From positions 3,867,501 to 3,931,500 of the forward strand of contig NC_091932.1 of assembly GCF_041260155.1 (NCBI RefSeq): DNA of 64,000 nucleotides. Direction: 5' to 3'. Under the pieces are notes generated by a model. It searched no databases. It saw nothing but the letters and a program-made list of their open reading frames with translations, and was not told where the DNA came from. The stretch is from Ptychodera flava (Eukaryota; Hemichordata; Enteropneusta; Ptychoderidae). Every line of letters starts with the position of its first letter. Position 1 is the first letter of the stretch. Below, piece after piece: positions 25,361-36,962 of the stretch. Both the position numbers and the translations under genes were made by a program.

Positions 25361-25668
25361 GTACCTGTAATATAAGAGTGACAGTCACATATTTTCAAAC
25401 AGGTATGTGTAACACTGCAACTATGATAAGTCCCTATATTAGTTATCAAAGCCATTTTTTACAACACTCTGCATTTTAGTTCAAGCAGACTTTGATCTTT
25501 TCAGAGATGTTTCAAATTCAAGCTAGAGCTGAACAGGCATCATCGCAGATATAGTGACTTAGAGGTCAGGTTGTTTTTTGAATTTGAACTAGCTATCATC
25601 ATACCCCTGAAGTGAATTACTGTACTCATCTGACATCAATATTTAATCTCTTTACTTCAACAAAACAG

Positions 25669-25854
25669 AGCCATTCTTTGACTGAGTGGATATTGGTACA
25701 GGCATAGATTCATCCTATTTATCAAGTTGTCTAGTCCATTGGTCTGGGACCATATCGGGGTATGAGTTCATCACAGATAGCAACCAAGTATGGACTACAT
25801 TTAGATCAGATGAGGATATCACTGCTGGAGGTTTTATTTTAACTTGCCATGATG
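25669..25854 (+). pseudogene. Exon: CUB 3 second half, nonsense
   Basis: The acceptor AAAACAG is followed by EPFFD, stop, VDIGTGIDSSYL, then GYEFITDSNQVWTTFRSD and ITAGGFILTC, a CUB second half. The TGA at 25683-25685 stands at a Trp position (compare YDWLYIGEG at 51610). The donor GTATGT follows at 25855 in phase 1 and joins cleanly to the exon at 26652 (HD|DAYVPEEF). Confidence 0.8.
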
Positions 25855-25957
25855 GTATGTATGATGTCTAAATGCTCATAGACCATCTGGTTTTGGTAGA
25901 AACTCAGTAGCTTATTGTTGGCACTGTAGGCAAGCCAGTTCCAACTGTCATATGCAT

Positions 25958-25985
<28 letters not shown>
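25958..25985. repeat. (GT)n microsatellite
   Basis: An uninterrupted GT run of about 13 units is followed by GTATGTGTGTG, in an intron. Confidence 0.9.
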
Positions 25986-25991
<6 letters not shown>

Positions 25992-26651
25992 TGAAATATT
26001 TTCAGTAAACTGAAGTTCGTGCAAGTTCTTAAGCACACAGATATTTGTATAAAAATCAGGCTCAAACCTCTGTGGTATTTGCATAGATATTACCAAATTA
26101 TTATGTTATTCCTATCTCCCTTATTAGAAAGTTTTGAACATGTGTTGATCAATTTTAGTTTAGCATCTGCTCTTAGGATACTGAGTGTGCAATAGATTTG
26201 TACCTGTGGTATCTTATCGTATGGATGCAATTCTACGATTGTAATAAAACATTGAACTCTTACCTCAAAATTATATCATCCATAGTACTAGTGCTAATAG
26301 CAGCAGTATGTTGTGAAATCATGTGCTTTGACTTTGAGTGCTACAAGATGAGGTTTTTGGAAATTAAACTCATTCTAGGTGTGGTCTGGTTTTGTTCATT
26401 ACTTTGTGATTTTTCCTTTGACCTGTTACTTACCTCAAACACTTTGGTGACAATCATTTAATTTGCAATATTTGTCATAAATCATTTTAAGGTTACTTTG
26501 TTAATGACTTTGAGGCAATAATATGTTTCTCACGCAAGTCTTTTATAGCTGTAATGTACAATGCAAATTGTCAAAATTGCAATCAATAATCAAAGAAGAA
26601 TGTCAAGTACCAGTATACTCCAAAATGATGGAATCTTGCTTACTTTGACAG

Positions 26652-26872
26652 ATGCCTATGTGCCTGAGGAGTTTACTGACAAATCAGGGTCCATAGAATT
26701 ACCTAGCTATGGTCAGCCAGTGAACTATCCACACAATGCAGACTGTATCTGGACCATCACGTACTTGCCAGGATATCACATTCACATCACCATTGAGAGT
26801 TTCCAGCTGGAGAATCGTTATGATAAAGTTCTTATTGGTATTGGTACTGACCCAGACTCAGAGCTTTATACT
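26652..26872 (+). CDS. Exon: CUB 4 first part, intact
   Basis: A phase 1 acceptor (TTTGACAG) leads to DAYVPEEFTDKSGSIELPSY, then NYPHNADCIWTITYLPG and FQLENRYDKVLIGIGTD. The frame is open throughout and ends SELYT|GTAAGT in phase 0. The same split is used at 42244 and 53864, and this exon starts the first CUB-lectin-FN3-CUB cassette. The usual first CUB cysteine is not visible. Confidence 0.85.
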
Positions 26873-27632
26873 GTAAGTTTGATTTTCTGATGCATATATT
26901 ACTTGTTTTGTAAACTTCACAAATTGAGGTGAAATGAAAGGCACAAGTCATCCAAGATAGAAAAAACATCTGATCCTATTACATTCTTTTTCAGTGGAAA
27001 GGACTCAACTTTAACTTGCAAGGTACAATTATCATGTCAAACTAAAAGTTTTATCATGAAGGATATCTGCAAAGTGCATTTGCATATTAAACTATGAATA
27101 GTGTAATTTTGTTGTATGACTATATTGATATAATACTCAGAAATGTGTTTTCTCTTCATAGAATTTTAAAGTTTTGTCGGTTATAACAAACATGGCTGCT
27201 AGATTTGTTTGACTGGATACGATTATGCATACCAACAGGTCAATAACTTTTCAATTAGTTCATTAGTTTGCCATTCAGCAAATATTTGTCTCAAATTTAG
27301 ATCAAACTGTCTTGCCCTTGAGAAGTTCCTCTGTAATAGATACCTAGCATTGTAATGCTGACTTTTTTACCCCCAAAGTAGATATGACTAGCAGCAATGT
27401 TTCTCATGGTCACTTTCATCAAATATATTTGACATGATTAGACTGTGATGAAACATTCTCTATTAGGTTATCTGCAATGGCATGTAGATAATTCAGTCAA
27501 TTTGCATGTGAATAGGCAAAGTTAATATAAGAACATGTGAAAATGCAAGTTTTGTATCAAGATGCCAGCGTCCTTTCTTGATTTGAGTGGACACTACAGA
27601 AGATGTCATTGTGATGATTCTTGTCTTTGTAG

Positions 27633-27756
27633 GAACTGACAGGGACAAAAGAGAAAGGTGAAACTGAAATTGTACCATCACATTAAGTATGGCTTTGATT
27701 TAAATCTGATTGGACCATCACTGACTCAGGATTCAAAATAGATTACATAGCAGAAT
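27633..27756 (+). pseudogene. Exon: CUB 4 end, two stops
   Basis: A phase 0 acceptor (TTTGTAG) opens ELTGTKEKGETEIVPSH, stop, VWL, stop, FKSDWTITDSGFKIDYIAE, and then the first base of a Cys codon at the donor GTAAGT. The stops are TAA (27684-27686) and TGA (27696-27698, most simply from CGA, Arg). Alignment with the exons at 34004 and 46342 supports the frame. Confidence 0.8.
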
Positions 27757-28046
27757 GTAAGTATATCATGCATTACTAATTACATAAATTTCAAACTATG
27801 TGTATGGCCATGTTGTCAATGAACAGATATTGTACAGATAATCAATGAAATCAATGGCAAAGAATCACGTTTGCAAGGTGTAAGTAACTTTGCAGAAACT
27901 TTTCCTGATGATCTTTACTGTATCAGTGAACTATCAATCACTTCAAAAGATCAAAGATCATATGCACTACAGAGTACCCTGCAATATATACTTATTTTGT
28001 CTTTGTGCTTTTTTCAAGATCATTGTGAGTTACAATTGATATAAGG

Positions 28047-28242
28047 CAATAATTGCATCTGGTTATGTAATCTACCATGAGAACAAAGTCTATAAATTTG
28101 TCAGTGATCTGTTGCCATGGAAGATGCTGGGGATGACTGTAGAACAATGACTGATTCAGACCCTGTAATTATAAATGATGACAATGAATTGAACTACCGT
28201 ATGTAGAGTCTCAAGTTGGAGCTGGTACAAGCTATTAGATAG
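28047..28242 (+). pseudogene. Exon: C-type lectin 1 first half, frameshifted
   Basis: SGYVIYHENKVYKFVSD and PW align with the intact exon at 38373 (CYKFVSDPKPW). After the Trp codon (28118-28120) the frame shifts, and DAGDDCRTMTDSDPVIINDD continues in another frame. The expected Cys before YKF is Val. A further stop lies near the end (TAG at 28206-28208). The donor position (AG|GTAATT) is conserved. The exon start is not exact, since no clear acceptor was found. Confidence 0.65.
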
Positions 28243-28654
28243 GTAATTCTCCATGTTCCCTTCGTATGGCTTTTCTTTGATGACAGTCTGATTAGTACAG
28301 TAGTCGGTTTTCAAAGCATTTTTTTCTGAAGTGTTTAAACAAGACAAGAGTGTAACCAACATTTTATGCACATACAGTGTATCCATAAAGTTTATTCTGT
28401 AATATCACCTGTTTAGGTCATTAACATTGTGTATACATTGTATTGTACAAAGTTTTGCAAAGTGTGGTGTTGTCACATGTGACAACAAATCAGACTTATG
28501 TGTGCGTTGGTTTCTGGTGAGCATTTTAATTGTACATTGAACTTTGAGGTAGACAAATATTATTTTCAAGAAATGTTAAAATTCTTGGAACATTATCCAA
28601 CACTTGCTAGGTTCTTCAGAACAGAAAACAAGTTACTAGTAGCTTTCACATTTT

Positions 28655-28706
28655 CAGATGTAGTTCTGTACCTTTCAGTGGCCTGAAAGGAACAGAACTA
28701 CATCTG
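28655..28706. repeat. Hairpin, 24-bp arms
   Basis: CAGATGTAGTTCTGTACCTT and the rest of the arm pair with 28683-28706 across the loop TGGC, with one mismatch. It is intronic and resembles a small foldback insert. Confidence 0.8.
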
Positions 28707-28850
28707 TACATGTATCAGTCTTCAGCTCAATTGCAGAGCATACCGTGTTTTAGTCTGGATATCAGACCCAACCAGCTAGACACAGAAAGAAATTTTGGAA
28801 TTAAGGCATCTCGTGGAACTTAAAAATAATTCTTTTTCATCAACTAACAG

Positions 28851-29048
28851 GTTATTAAGATTGTGCTGTTGAAGGTGACTGGAGATGGATCGACTGTTCC
28901 CACCCTACAGAGTGGCATCTCAGTCTCTGGGCAAGTGGACAACCTAGCAATGGTTCTGGGGAAGACTGCAGTAGATCACTGAATCAACATTTCTATGATT
29001 TGTGTACTACTCACTTTGAATATATCTTTAAGATAAATCCACATAAAA
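28851..29048 (+). pseudogene. Exon: C-type lectin 1 second half, one stop
   Basis: The acceptor CTAACAG and phase 1 complete a Gly codon. The frame reads Y, stop (TAA 28856-28858), DCAVEGDWRWIDCS, then SLWASGQPSNGSGEDCSRSL and FYDLCTTHFEYIFKI. These are the GQP.N, ED and C positions of a lectin fold. QPS replaces the classical QPD or EPN motif and the WND motif is not present, so classical calcium-dependent sugar binding is doubtful. The paralogue at 48721 has GYSDIA here, pointing to TCA to TAA. It ends phase 1 at GTAAGT. Confidence 0.85.
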
Positions 29049-29568
29049 GTAAGTATCAACTACAATATTTCCAGGTTTTGAAGAGGAAGTATCAAAAGTC
29101 TGTGTTTTCACAGGTTTGATCAATTTTAGTGTTATGTGCAACTCATATCAAACTTGTAATATTGTTGACAAAATAGAAAATGTCCAATGATCAAATATAG
29201 GGTTTGGAATTTGATGTTGCCAAGTCCATACTCTGCCATTATCCTCTGTATGTTAAAATATGCTTATTATAAATGTACAAAAGTAAAGCAAGTACAAGGA
29301 TATCGTGAAACAGCATAGTTACTTTGATATGGTAAAACAATTTTATTTGCAAATATTTTGCATGAAAATGTAACAAATTTGATATACTATCATACTGTTT
29401 TGCAATACAAGTTATTGTCATAAGCTATATCTACTCTAATGAAGAGCATTGTGTTGGTGAAGTTATAAATACAATTGTGGAGTCTAAAAATCTGTATTCA
29501 ATATGATAATACTTGTCAAATATACAATGGTTTATTTTTTCTGTCTAATATCTTCTTCTCTGTATAAG

Positions 29569-29868
29569 ATCTGACAAAAGAAGATCAGAACGTCCAATCA
29601 GTTGATGTTGAACCCAGATCAACATTTGAAATTGATGTGTGGTGGCAGTTAGCAGATAAGCACTGTGATGTGTTAGGTTACAAAGTCGGGTACCATCCCA
29701 TTGATTACAGAAGTTGTGTTTGGGTAATTGACATAGAGGGCGCTAATTGCAACTCTGTGAGGCTAACCCAACTGGAATCAGCCACCTGGTATATGATGTA
29801 CATTGCTGCATACACCCACAGGAATCAGCTGGAGTATGTGTTAGGATATCCAGTACAAACCTACAAAG
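29569..29868 (+). CDS. Exon: fibronectin type III 1, intact
   Basis: The acceptor TGTATAAG opens in phase 1. The frame is open for 99 codons: DLTKEDQNVQSVDVEP, EIDVWWQLADKHCDVLGYKV, then VRLTQLESATWYMMYIAAYT. The WWQ, GYKV.Y, L..L...T.Y and AAYT positions match the fibronectin III fold. The exon encodes a single whole domain with phase 1 at both ends, so it can be duplicated without breaking the frame. The donor is G|GTAATG. The paralogue at 49353 is frameshifted. Confidence 0.85.
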
Positions 29869-30257
29869 GTAATGCCATAATGGTTTTACATTACATTTGA
29901 TATAGGGAGGAGGAAGATAGTGGAAATAAACAGGGTGATATTTATAAGCAGTGTGAAAATTTATGAAGCTCAAAATCAAATGAGATAAACAGTTTTCAAT
30001 AAATAGTCAAGTGTTGTCATTGATGCTAAGAAGTCCTGGCTCAATAGTCTAATGTTGACGTCAATTATTTTACTTTTGCACATTTTTGCATTCTTAACAC
30101 ATAGCAGCCATTTATGTACTTCATAAACTATGCTAACGGTATATTTTCCTTGTGCGAGTCCATTTGTAACTTTGAATCAATCAAATTAACTACCTATTTC
30201 ATTATAGAATAAGTGATACCATTTGTTCTTTTTCTCCCAATTTTCTACATCTCACAG

Positions 30258-30379
30258 TGGCAAGCCCTCCCTATCAAATACCTGAACCTATGAAGTGTGG
30301 CGGCGAATACTCTGTAAAGAATGACTCCTTTCTACAAATCATCTCACCAAACTATCCAGATAGATATGACAATCTTGAG
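30258..30379 (+). CDS. Exon: linker plus CUB 5 first half, intact
   Basis: A phase 1 acceptor (TCTCACAG) leads to VASPPYQIPEPMKCGGEYSV, then FLQIISPNYPDRYDNLE|GTAAGC. It ends phase 0 directly after a GAG codon, the same split as the exon at 50169. It encodes the CGG and SPNYP..Y signature of CUB. Confidence 0.85.
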
Positions 30380-30508
30380 GTAAGCTACAGTGGTTAACTT
30401 TGACGCATTGGCATTACGCAAAGTAGACATATTGTCTAAATTGAGATGTTGTCAACACTGTCAGGTGTAATTATCATCCGAGCAGTAATTGAAATCAATC
30501 ACCGTGAA

Positions 30509-30690
30509 ATCAACTCTGCCAAAGTCGAAACATTGTCTTTCAGGTACGGTGGTCAGGCATATAGTCAAAACAACTACACCTGAAAGCAAGTGATATGACT
30601 TGGACAGTGCTTGGACGTATGTGGTGGTGTTGTTTTGACTGCGTCTGACCTCCTGCTAGATAATATTGTTTCGACTTTTGCAGAGTCGAT
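30509..30690. mobile_element. Small foldback element in intron
   Basis: Inverted arms of roughly 75-90 bp start ATCAACTCTGCCAAAGTCG and end CGACTTTTGCAGAGTCGAT. They contain ACTACACC / GGTGTTGTTTTGAC segments and meet near ATATGACTTGG. There is no coding content. It is a MITE-like insert; the ends are not exact enough to define a target duplication. Confidence 0.65.
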
Positions 30691-31261
30691 TACTTTATGA
30701 TCAATTCATATTACTGCTGTAATTTAGCAAATACCATTTTTATTAGCGACGATGTTCAGGAACAACACATTTTACATTTTATACACAGAAGCAGACTCTA
30801 TGCCAGTGTTTGCCAAGAGATATCTCCAGGTAATTGTTAGAGAGATGTTGTACTTTTGTTCTGACTCTTACTTGGTTATATGTTGGAATGTATGATGCCT
30901 GTAAGCTTGTGACTTGTGTCTCAGTCAAAGTATCAGGTACTTTGAAGACCAACTGCCCAAGCTCAGGCATGTTACAAAACTAATTAGTACATTGGAAAAA
31001 AAATAGTTTGACACACGCCCTCTTTTATCTTCGTGGAAGTGATAATGAATAGGCATTTAGATCTCTTGATTATCTGATGTGATGTATGAATACCATTCCT
31101 CTTGTATCTTATTGTTCAGTGTGTCACTTACCTGGTCAGAGTTCAGATAGTTTTCTGCATGATGAATTACACAAGTTTCTGTAGTCTTACTGAATTTGAT
31201 CATTTTAATCATATATTTGCATCCAACACCCATGCATTGTAAATTCTTACTTTGTTTCCAG

Positions 31262-31529
31262 AGCTGTGAATCGTTTGTGAGTGCATCTTTAGGCAAGGTG
31301 ATCGCAGTCCACATCCATGACTTCAGCACAGAGCCTTGGTTTGACTATCTGGACATAGGGGAAGGCTCCAACAACTCAGATTCCAGCTCCAGAATACACC
31401 ATCTGTCCGGAATCATCGAGCCATGGGAGTACTGGAATTTACAGACCAATGAGCTCTGGCTTACATTTATCACAGATGGATTCATAAGGTTGAGAGGTTT
31501 TATGATTGAGTTGGAAGAGATCAATGAAG
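31262..31529 (+). CDS. Exon: CUB 5 second part, intact
   Basis: A phase 0 acceptor (GTTTCCAG) leads to SCESFVSASLGKVIAVHIHD, FSTEPWFDYLDIGEG, RIHHLSGIIEPWEYW, then ELWLTFITDGFIRLRGFMIE. It is open for the whole exon and ends phase 1 at GTACAG. It completes the first cassette. The best match is 51529-51799, which has the same length class and positions. Confidence 0.85.
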
Positions 31530-31659
31530 GTACAGTTGTGTTGATCATATTTTTATGCTCTATAGTTATATTCTTTGTGGTTGTAACATATACAGTATAA
31601 TCTTTATTGTCCTTATCTAGGCAATTAATGATATCATGGTTACCAAATCACACATGAAC

Positions 31660-32145
31660 AACTATTATAACAAGAAGAATTAATGAAAATTGTAATTTGT
31701 GCTCTGTTGTTTCTTTCTTTAAAACATTCGTCCATGCAAAGCTTTGTATGCTTTATCCCTCAAAATTCCAGTTAATCAGTTTGAACGTTCATGCAGAGTG
31801 CTTTCACTTATCCATTAGAGCGTCTGTGTCCTTGACATTTTGATGTGTAACAAATGGAAAATCAACAACCTTGACATTACTTGTGTTGTGTAAACTTTGA
31901 GAAATCTCTGCCAGAAATTCCAGGGAGATCACAGTCCTTTCCTTGAGAATACTACCTTTTACGTGTAGCTTATTTATTATTTGGTTAAAAAAATAACAAC
32001 TGCCATACTAACATGTCAATAAAACTTGCTAATTTCCAAATACCTTGTCTTTAAGAGTTTGAGAAAATATTACAATGGTACATTTCTGTGTTTCAGAACT
32101 ATTATAACCAAGAAGAATTAATGAAAATTGTAATTTGTGCTCTGC
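31660..32145. repeat. 45-bp direct repeat about 440 bp apart
   Basis: AACTATTATAACAAGAAGAA and the following AATTGTAATTTGTGCTCTG occur at 31660-31706 and again at 32098-32145 with one extra C. The segment between has no recognised content. It could be a duplication scar or the flanks of an insert. Confidence 0.6.
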
Positions 32146-32299
32146 CAACAGAGTCATATTTGGTATGATGGGAGACCTTATGACATCACATCCTGTACCT
32201 AATTAATTATGCGCATATGTAATTCTGAGCCAGCCAATAGATCTAGAGGTCTGATTTTTGGTATATAGGGATAACTTAGCAACACAATTTAACTTGATT

Positions 32300-33000
32300 T
32301 TAGTCATTGAAACTTGCTATATACATCAAAGATACTGTGATATAACATTATTGAAAGTCAAAAGACGTTTTTACTTCAGCCAATTCCTAATTTGCATATT
32401 AAATGAATTTTCATACTTAGGGATATTCATCTGAATTGACTTGATCAAAATTGATGTAACTTGCTATGTACATTTCAGACACTGTAATACAATATTATGA
32501 AAGTCATTAAGCATTTTCTCTTCAGCCAGTTCCTAATGCATGTTTAATGAACTTTCCTTATTAGAGATATATATCTGAATTGACTTGACCAAAGTTGACA
32601 AAACTTGCTACATATATTGCAGATACCATGATACAACATTATTGACAATCATTAAGCATTTTTACTTAAGTCAATTCCTAATTTACATATTTAATGAACT
32701 TTGCTTATTAGGGATATATACTGGGATTTACTTGATCAAAGTTGGCAAAACATGACAACATTGATGATTATACCTGGTTTAAACAATATCGAAAGTCATT
32801 TCACATTTTCATGTCAGCTAATTTACAATTTGCATATCTAATGAGCTTTCACAGCTCGGCATATATGGCTTGAAGGACTTGGCCAACGGTAATTACACTT
32901 GCTATATAAAGTGGTGATACAATGACAGCAGTCAAAGAACTTTAATATTTTTTTTTCAGCTAATTACATATTTGTATACTTCATGACCTTTGAGAATTAA
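32300..33000. repeat. ~145-bp tandem repeat, about five units
   Basis: The motif CTTGATCAAAGTTG and variants recur near 32440, 32583, 32730 and 32878. Each is followed by ACTTGCTA, AACATTATTGA.AGTCATT and CCTAATTTGCATATTTAATG. Units are diverged. It lies in the large intron between CUB 5 and CUB 6. Confidence 0.75.
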
Positions 33001-33524
33001 TCGGCGGTGATTATTGTTCATTATGTTGATCATAATACTTTCAATTAAGTTGCAAACATGTGGCAAAGGTTCAAATTTACACATAACTGTATGAAACACG
33101 TGAGCATTTTCAGTTCATATCTAGTCTTCTGATTGTCTTAGCCAGGACTCAACCGGTACAAATTAAATTTCTGCCCTAACAAACTCAGATTAAATTCAGC
33201 CTGCAACTAGTCAGTTAGAGTTCCATAATGATATTCAATAATGCGCTAGTTCGTCAAATGGACAAATATAAATGTCTGGTCTTTTGTCAAATTGTTTATT
33301 TGAACAGACTGCCTTACCTATATAGAAAGATTTATTATCTGAGAATACATGTATGTGACATAGGTTTACAGCAAGGTATGCTCTCGGTAAAATTTGTGAT
33401 TTTCAGTGTGACGTGCAGCATACTGCTGTCTAACAATTTGGTATGATTGTGGTGTATGATTTTATCTGTGTCAACCTTTCGAGAAAGTCATTAACATGTC
33501 AATTTTCATTGACAGTACATGTAG

Positions 33525-33775
33525 TATAGTAAACTAGTTTACATTATTCACCATAGCAGTAATCATTGGTCACTGTAAAAATCACACACAAGTTAGTACA
33601 GTGTTGGTATAGTAAACTAGTTTACATTATTCACCATAGCAGTAATCATTGGTCACTCTAAAATCACACACAAGTTAGTGCAGTGTTGGTATAGTAAACT
33701 AGTTTACATTATTCACCATAGCAGTAATCATTGGTCACTGTAAAATCACACACAAGTTAGTGCAGTGTTGGGTAT
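33525..33775. repeat. Three-copy tandem repeat, 82-83 bp
   Basis: TATAGTAAACTAGTTTACAT starts units at 33525, 33608 and 33690. The units are nearly identical and each contains the palindrome GTAAACTAGTTTAC. High identity points to recent amplification. Intronic. Confidence 0.9.
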
Positions 33776-34003
33776 GCCATGAATTATATCAGGACTAAGC
33801 CTATGTGCAATCTACATGTGTTCTGTGTTGTTTTGTATCTTTGTCCTGTCCAGCCCTGGTGCTTGGAGAGCAGTCCACACTATGCAATTGTAGAAACATG
33901 TACATTTCAGTATCATCACTGTGCAAATACCCAGACATTGTCAGAGCCTTGACTAGCAACTTTGACTCCTGAGTTTCCTTTCTCTCTGTATACTTTATGA
34001 TAG

Positions 34004-34562
34004 ACAGTAACTGGATCTGACCTACCAGACATATACATCAGTGGAGATAACACTGTTTGGTGGAGATTTGAAAGTGACTGAAGCACAGCCACTCTGGTTT
34101 CAACATTAACTGCATCTGACCAACATTAACTGGATTTGACCAACATTAACCTGATTTGACCTACCAGACATATACATCAGTGGAGATAACACTGTTTGGT
34201 GGAGATTTGAAAGTGACTGAAGCACTGCCCACTCTGGTTTCAACATTAACTGCATCTGACCAACATTAACTGGATTTGACCAACATTAACCTGATTTGAC
34301 CTACCAGACATATACATCAGTGGAGATAACACTGTGTGGTGGAGATTTGAAAGTGACTGAACCACTGGCCACTCTGGTTTCAACATTAAGTGCATCTGAC
34401 CAACATTAACTGGATGTGACCAACATTAACTGGATGTGACCAACATTAACTGGATTTGACCTACCAGATATATACATCAGTGGAGATAACACTGTTTGTG
34501 GAGATTTGAAAGTGACTGAACCACTGCCTACTCTGGTTTCAACATATCCTATGATGCTAAAT
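34004..34562 (+). pseudogene. Exon: CUB 6 end, tandemly amplified and dead
   Basis: The acceptor TTATGATAG opens TVTGSDLPDIYISGDNTVWW, then RFESD, stop. The segment is then repeated: CCTACCAGACATATACATCA-type starts lie at 34021, 34160, 34300 and 34460 (139, 140 and 160 bp apart). The last unit continues to YSGFNISYDAK and a normal donor (T|GTAAGT). All four units carry the same in-frame TGA at the Trp position (34079, 34218, 34358 and 34517). Each unit also ends in three or four copies of a 20-bp CAACATTAACTGGATTTGAC motif. No first half of this CUB was found upstream. Confidence 0.8.
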
Positions 34563-35040
34563 GTAAGTATGCTGAATGAGATTAGTGATGGAATGAAATA
34601 AAACTGTTCAACAAAAATAACGTAGGAAGCAAATACTAGCCATAAAATAGATATACAGCAGAATACTAGCTAAATGTTGTGAGACTTTTGAAATGTTTTC
34701 AAATGTTTTCACACTGAATGTAACAATTGGAGATTAGATTAACTTTTCATTACAACCTGTGTATGTGTAATGTGCAATTCTGTTGTGACCAACTTTGAAA
34801 GTCAAGCTTCAATGTAATGCCAATACATATGTTGTTTTTCATGTATTGTAACTTGTAAGTACAACTAGTACATTGTATTGTATGCATTGAAAGTGTATAT
34901 GATTAATATATACTTTTCAAATGCTAACTAAATGTAGGTGTATGAGTGCTTTGATAAGGAGTGGCAGTTTTGTGTCAACAATCTCACATTGCCAGTATAC
35001 ATGTATAGTAATCTGTAAAACCTTATCGGACCTAATTTAG

Positions 35041-35248
35041 GTCCTGTTGTTTATGAATCTGGCCTTGACTACAAATGTTACAAATGCTAGCGATGAGCCA
35101 TTGCCTTGGGAATAAGCCAGAGAGATCTGTATGGAGACAGTCAATAGTGATCAGGTCATCATACCGGTAGATACAGAGGAATATGAATATCTGCATTTGA
35201 AGACAGATTGGAGTATTGTCAAAAGTGGATTCAATCTGACGTTTGAGT
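35041..35248 (+). pseudogene. Exon: C-type lectin 2 start fused to CUB end
   Basis: The acceptor CCTAATTTAG in phase 1 completes Cys, giving CPVVYESGLDYKCYK, the start of a lectin domain as at 46724. A frameshift follows. SDEPLPWE, stop, AREICMETVNSDQVII matches the lectin SDPKPWDEGREDC region. TACCGGTA (35162-35169) follows VII. The exon then reads EYEYLHLKTDWSIVKSGFNL, which is the end of a CUB (compare RLKTDLTNTKKGFEL at 46400), and leaves in phase 1 at GTGAGT. It looks like a chimera of two exon types. Confidence 0.7.
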
Positions 35249-35302
35249 GTGAGTACATTATCCATCAATGAAAGTTGTCAATGGTTTTGTGTAGATAGAT
35301 TA

Positions 35303-36962
35303 GGCTGCATTCACAAATAATGATTTTGGGGGGGGGGGGGGGGGGGCGCTGGAGGAATTGCGATTGAAATCTTTTTTTTCAGATCCCCCCTCAGTCCCCT
35401 AAAATATTTAAAATCCCCCTCTATATGATCAAAATTTTTCAAGTCCTCCACACCCAACTATCACAAGCTCATATATCAGTAAAAAATGTGCGCACAGAAA
35501 AATAAACACGTATTGTGCCATCCACTAACCAATGTTCAACACTACCTGTTATTAGCAATTTGTAAAGTCATATTCCTGAGGCGAGTTCTTAAATTGATTC
35601 ATTTTTAAACGCATCAGCAACTTTTGGATTTATCAGTCTAAGCCAACTTGAGTTAATCCAACTCTGGCTAGGTCAATTGCTCTCGCTGAAAAGCACACAA
35701 AATGACGATAATGAGAGAGTAGGCAAATTGTGAAGTCTGGCTAATTGTCATACTGTAAAAAATTGAGCACAGCGACATACTTAAAATTTGTTTCAAAAGT
35801 ACAAGACATACATGTATATAAATTAGATGCCACTCAAAATTGACAGTACTGGAAGGTTAAAATATTCAATCAAATAAATGTTTTCATCTCTGAAATTTTG
35901 GTTGTAATAATGACAAATTTGGTAAAAAAATGACAAATTTGGTAAAAAAATAAATAATTCCATTCAATTACACATTTCTTCATTTAGTCTTTACTGTTCA
36001 AAGCTTTGCTTTTGTATTATTTTATGATGAGAATTTGAAAATTTAGAAAACAAGCATGGTGACCCTATCTTTTTTATTTAACATTTGATTATTCTCATAT
36101 GCCAGAATTCAAAAATCCCTGATAACTTTTCAAGTCTCCTGGTCTTCCTTGTATTTCTGTCTGGCCTGATCTGGTGTACAAGTATGTCAGAGCATCATTT
36201 GAACCAAACTCTTCTTCAACTACCATGTACATCAGAGTAAGAGCTATCTCTGTCACTGCTCAGGTATGCAGTGACAGTAACACTACAGTAGCAGGGCGGT
36301 AGCTGATAGTGACACAGCTCGCAGAAAGTAGCTGTATGAACTTTGATAATTTTAACAATATTTTTGTTCAGTTTATACAACTGTGTTCCTGTTCTACTCC
36401 CTACAGCATGTTGAACTGTCCAGTATTCAGCTTGCTATCACAGCCTGTGTATATGTACCATGAATTTGTATCATTGACAACTTTACTGTCAGTCTGGTTT
36501 ATTAAATTATCACATGGTACATATTTGTATGTACAGGCTTTGTCAACAAACTGAATATTGTGTGTTTGAGGATGCTGTAGGGAAACAACAAGAAACTGTA
36601 GTTCATATATTGCACAAAAATATTGCAAAAATCATCAGCAGTTGCAGCTTCTGCCCTGTTACTAAGGCTCCAGTTTGTCTTTTTTACGCCAAATTGTACA
36701 TGTTAAGATTTTTTCAAGATAAAAGTTATGGAATATGACAAAATGTTTCTAGATTTTGTTAAACTATTACAAACATTACAACAATTGGATGACATAAAAA
36801 TGGTGTTCATTTTTCATTGAATTACCTACAAAACTTGGAATTGGAAAATTTAAAATGTAAAAGGGAACCAAAAAATTTTCAAGTCCCCCCTCCACTACCC
36901 CAAAACTTTCAAATCCCCCTGTATTCCTCCAGCCCCCCTAACCATTTTTTGTGAAGGCAGCC
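35303..36962. mobile_element. Non-autonomous DNA element with poly-G ends, 1.66 kb
   Basis: Inverted ends: the left begins GGCTGCATTCACAAATAATG and runs into 19 consecutive G (35328-35346), then GCTGGAGGAAT. The right is the complement (CCTCCAGCCCCCCTAACCAT, GTGAAGGCAGCC). C-rich AATCCCCCT motifs repeat inside both ends. No exact target duplication is seen (TA on the left, GTA on the right). There is no transposase frame. Its layout resembles the Harbinger-like element at 17045. Confidence 0.7.

Noticed and set aside
26198-26461. An 87-codon hydrophobic frame that could be a signal or membrane segment
   Set aside because: It has no splice context matching the phase 1 exons around it and sits in the intron before an exon that already joins cleanly to the previous one.
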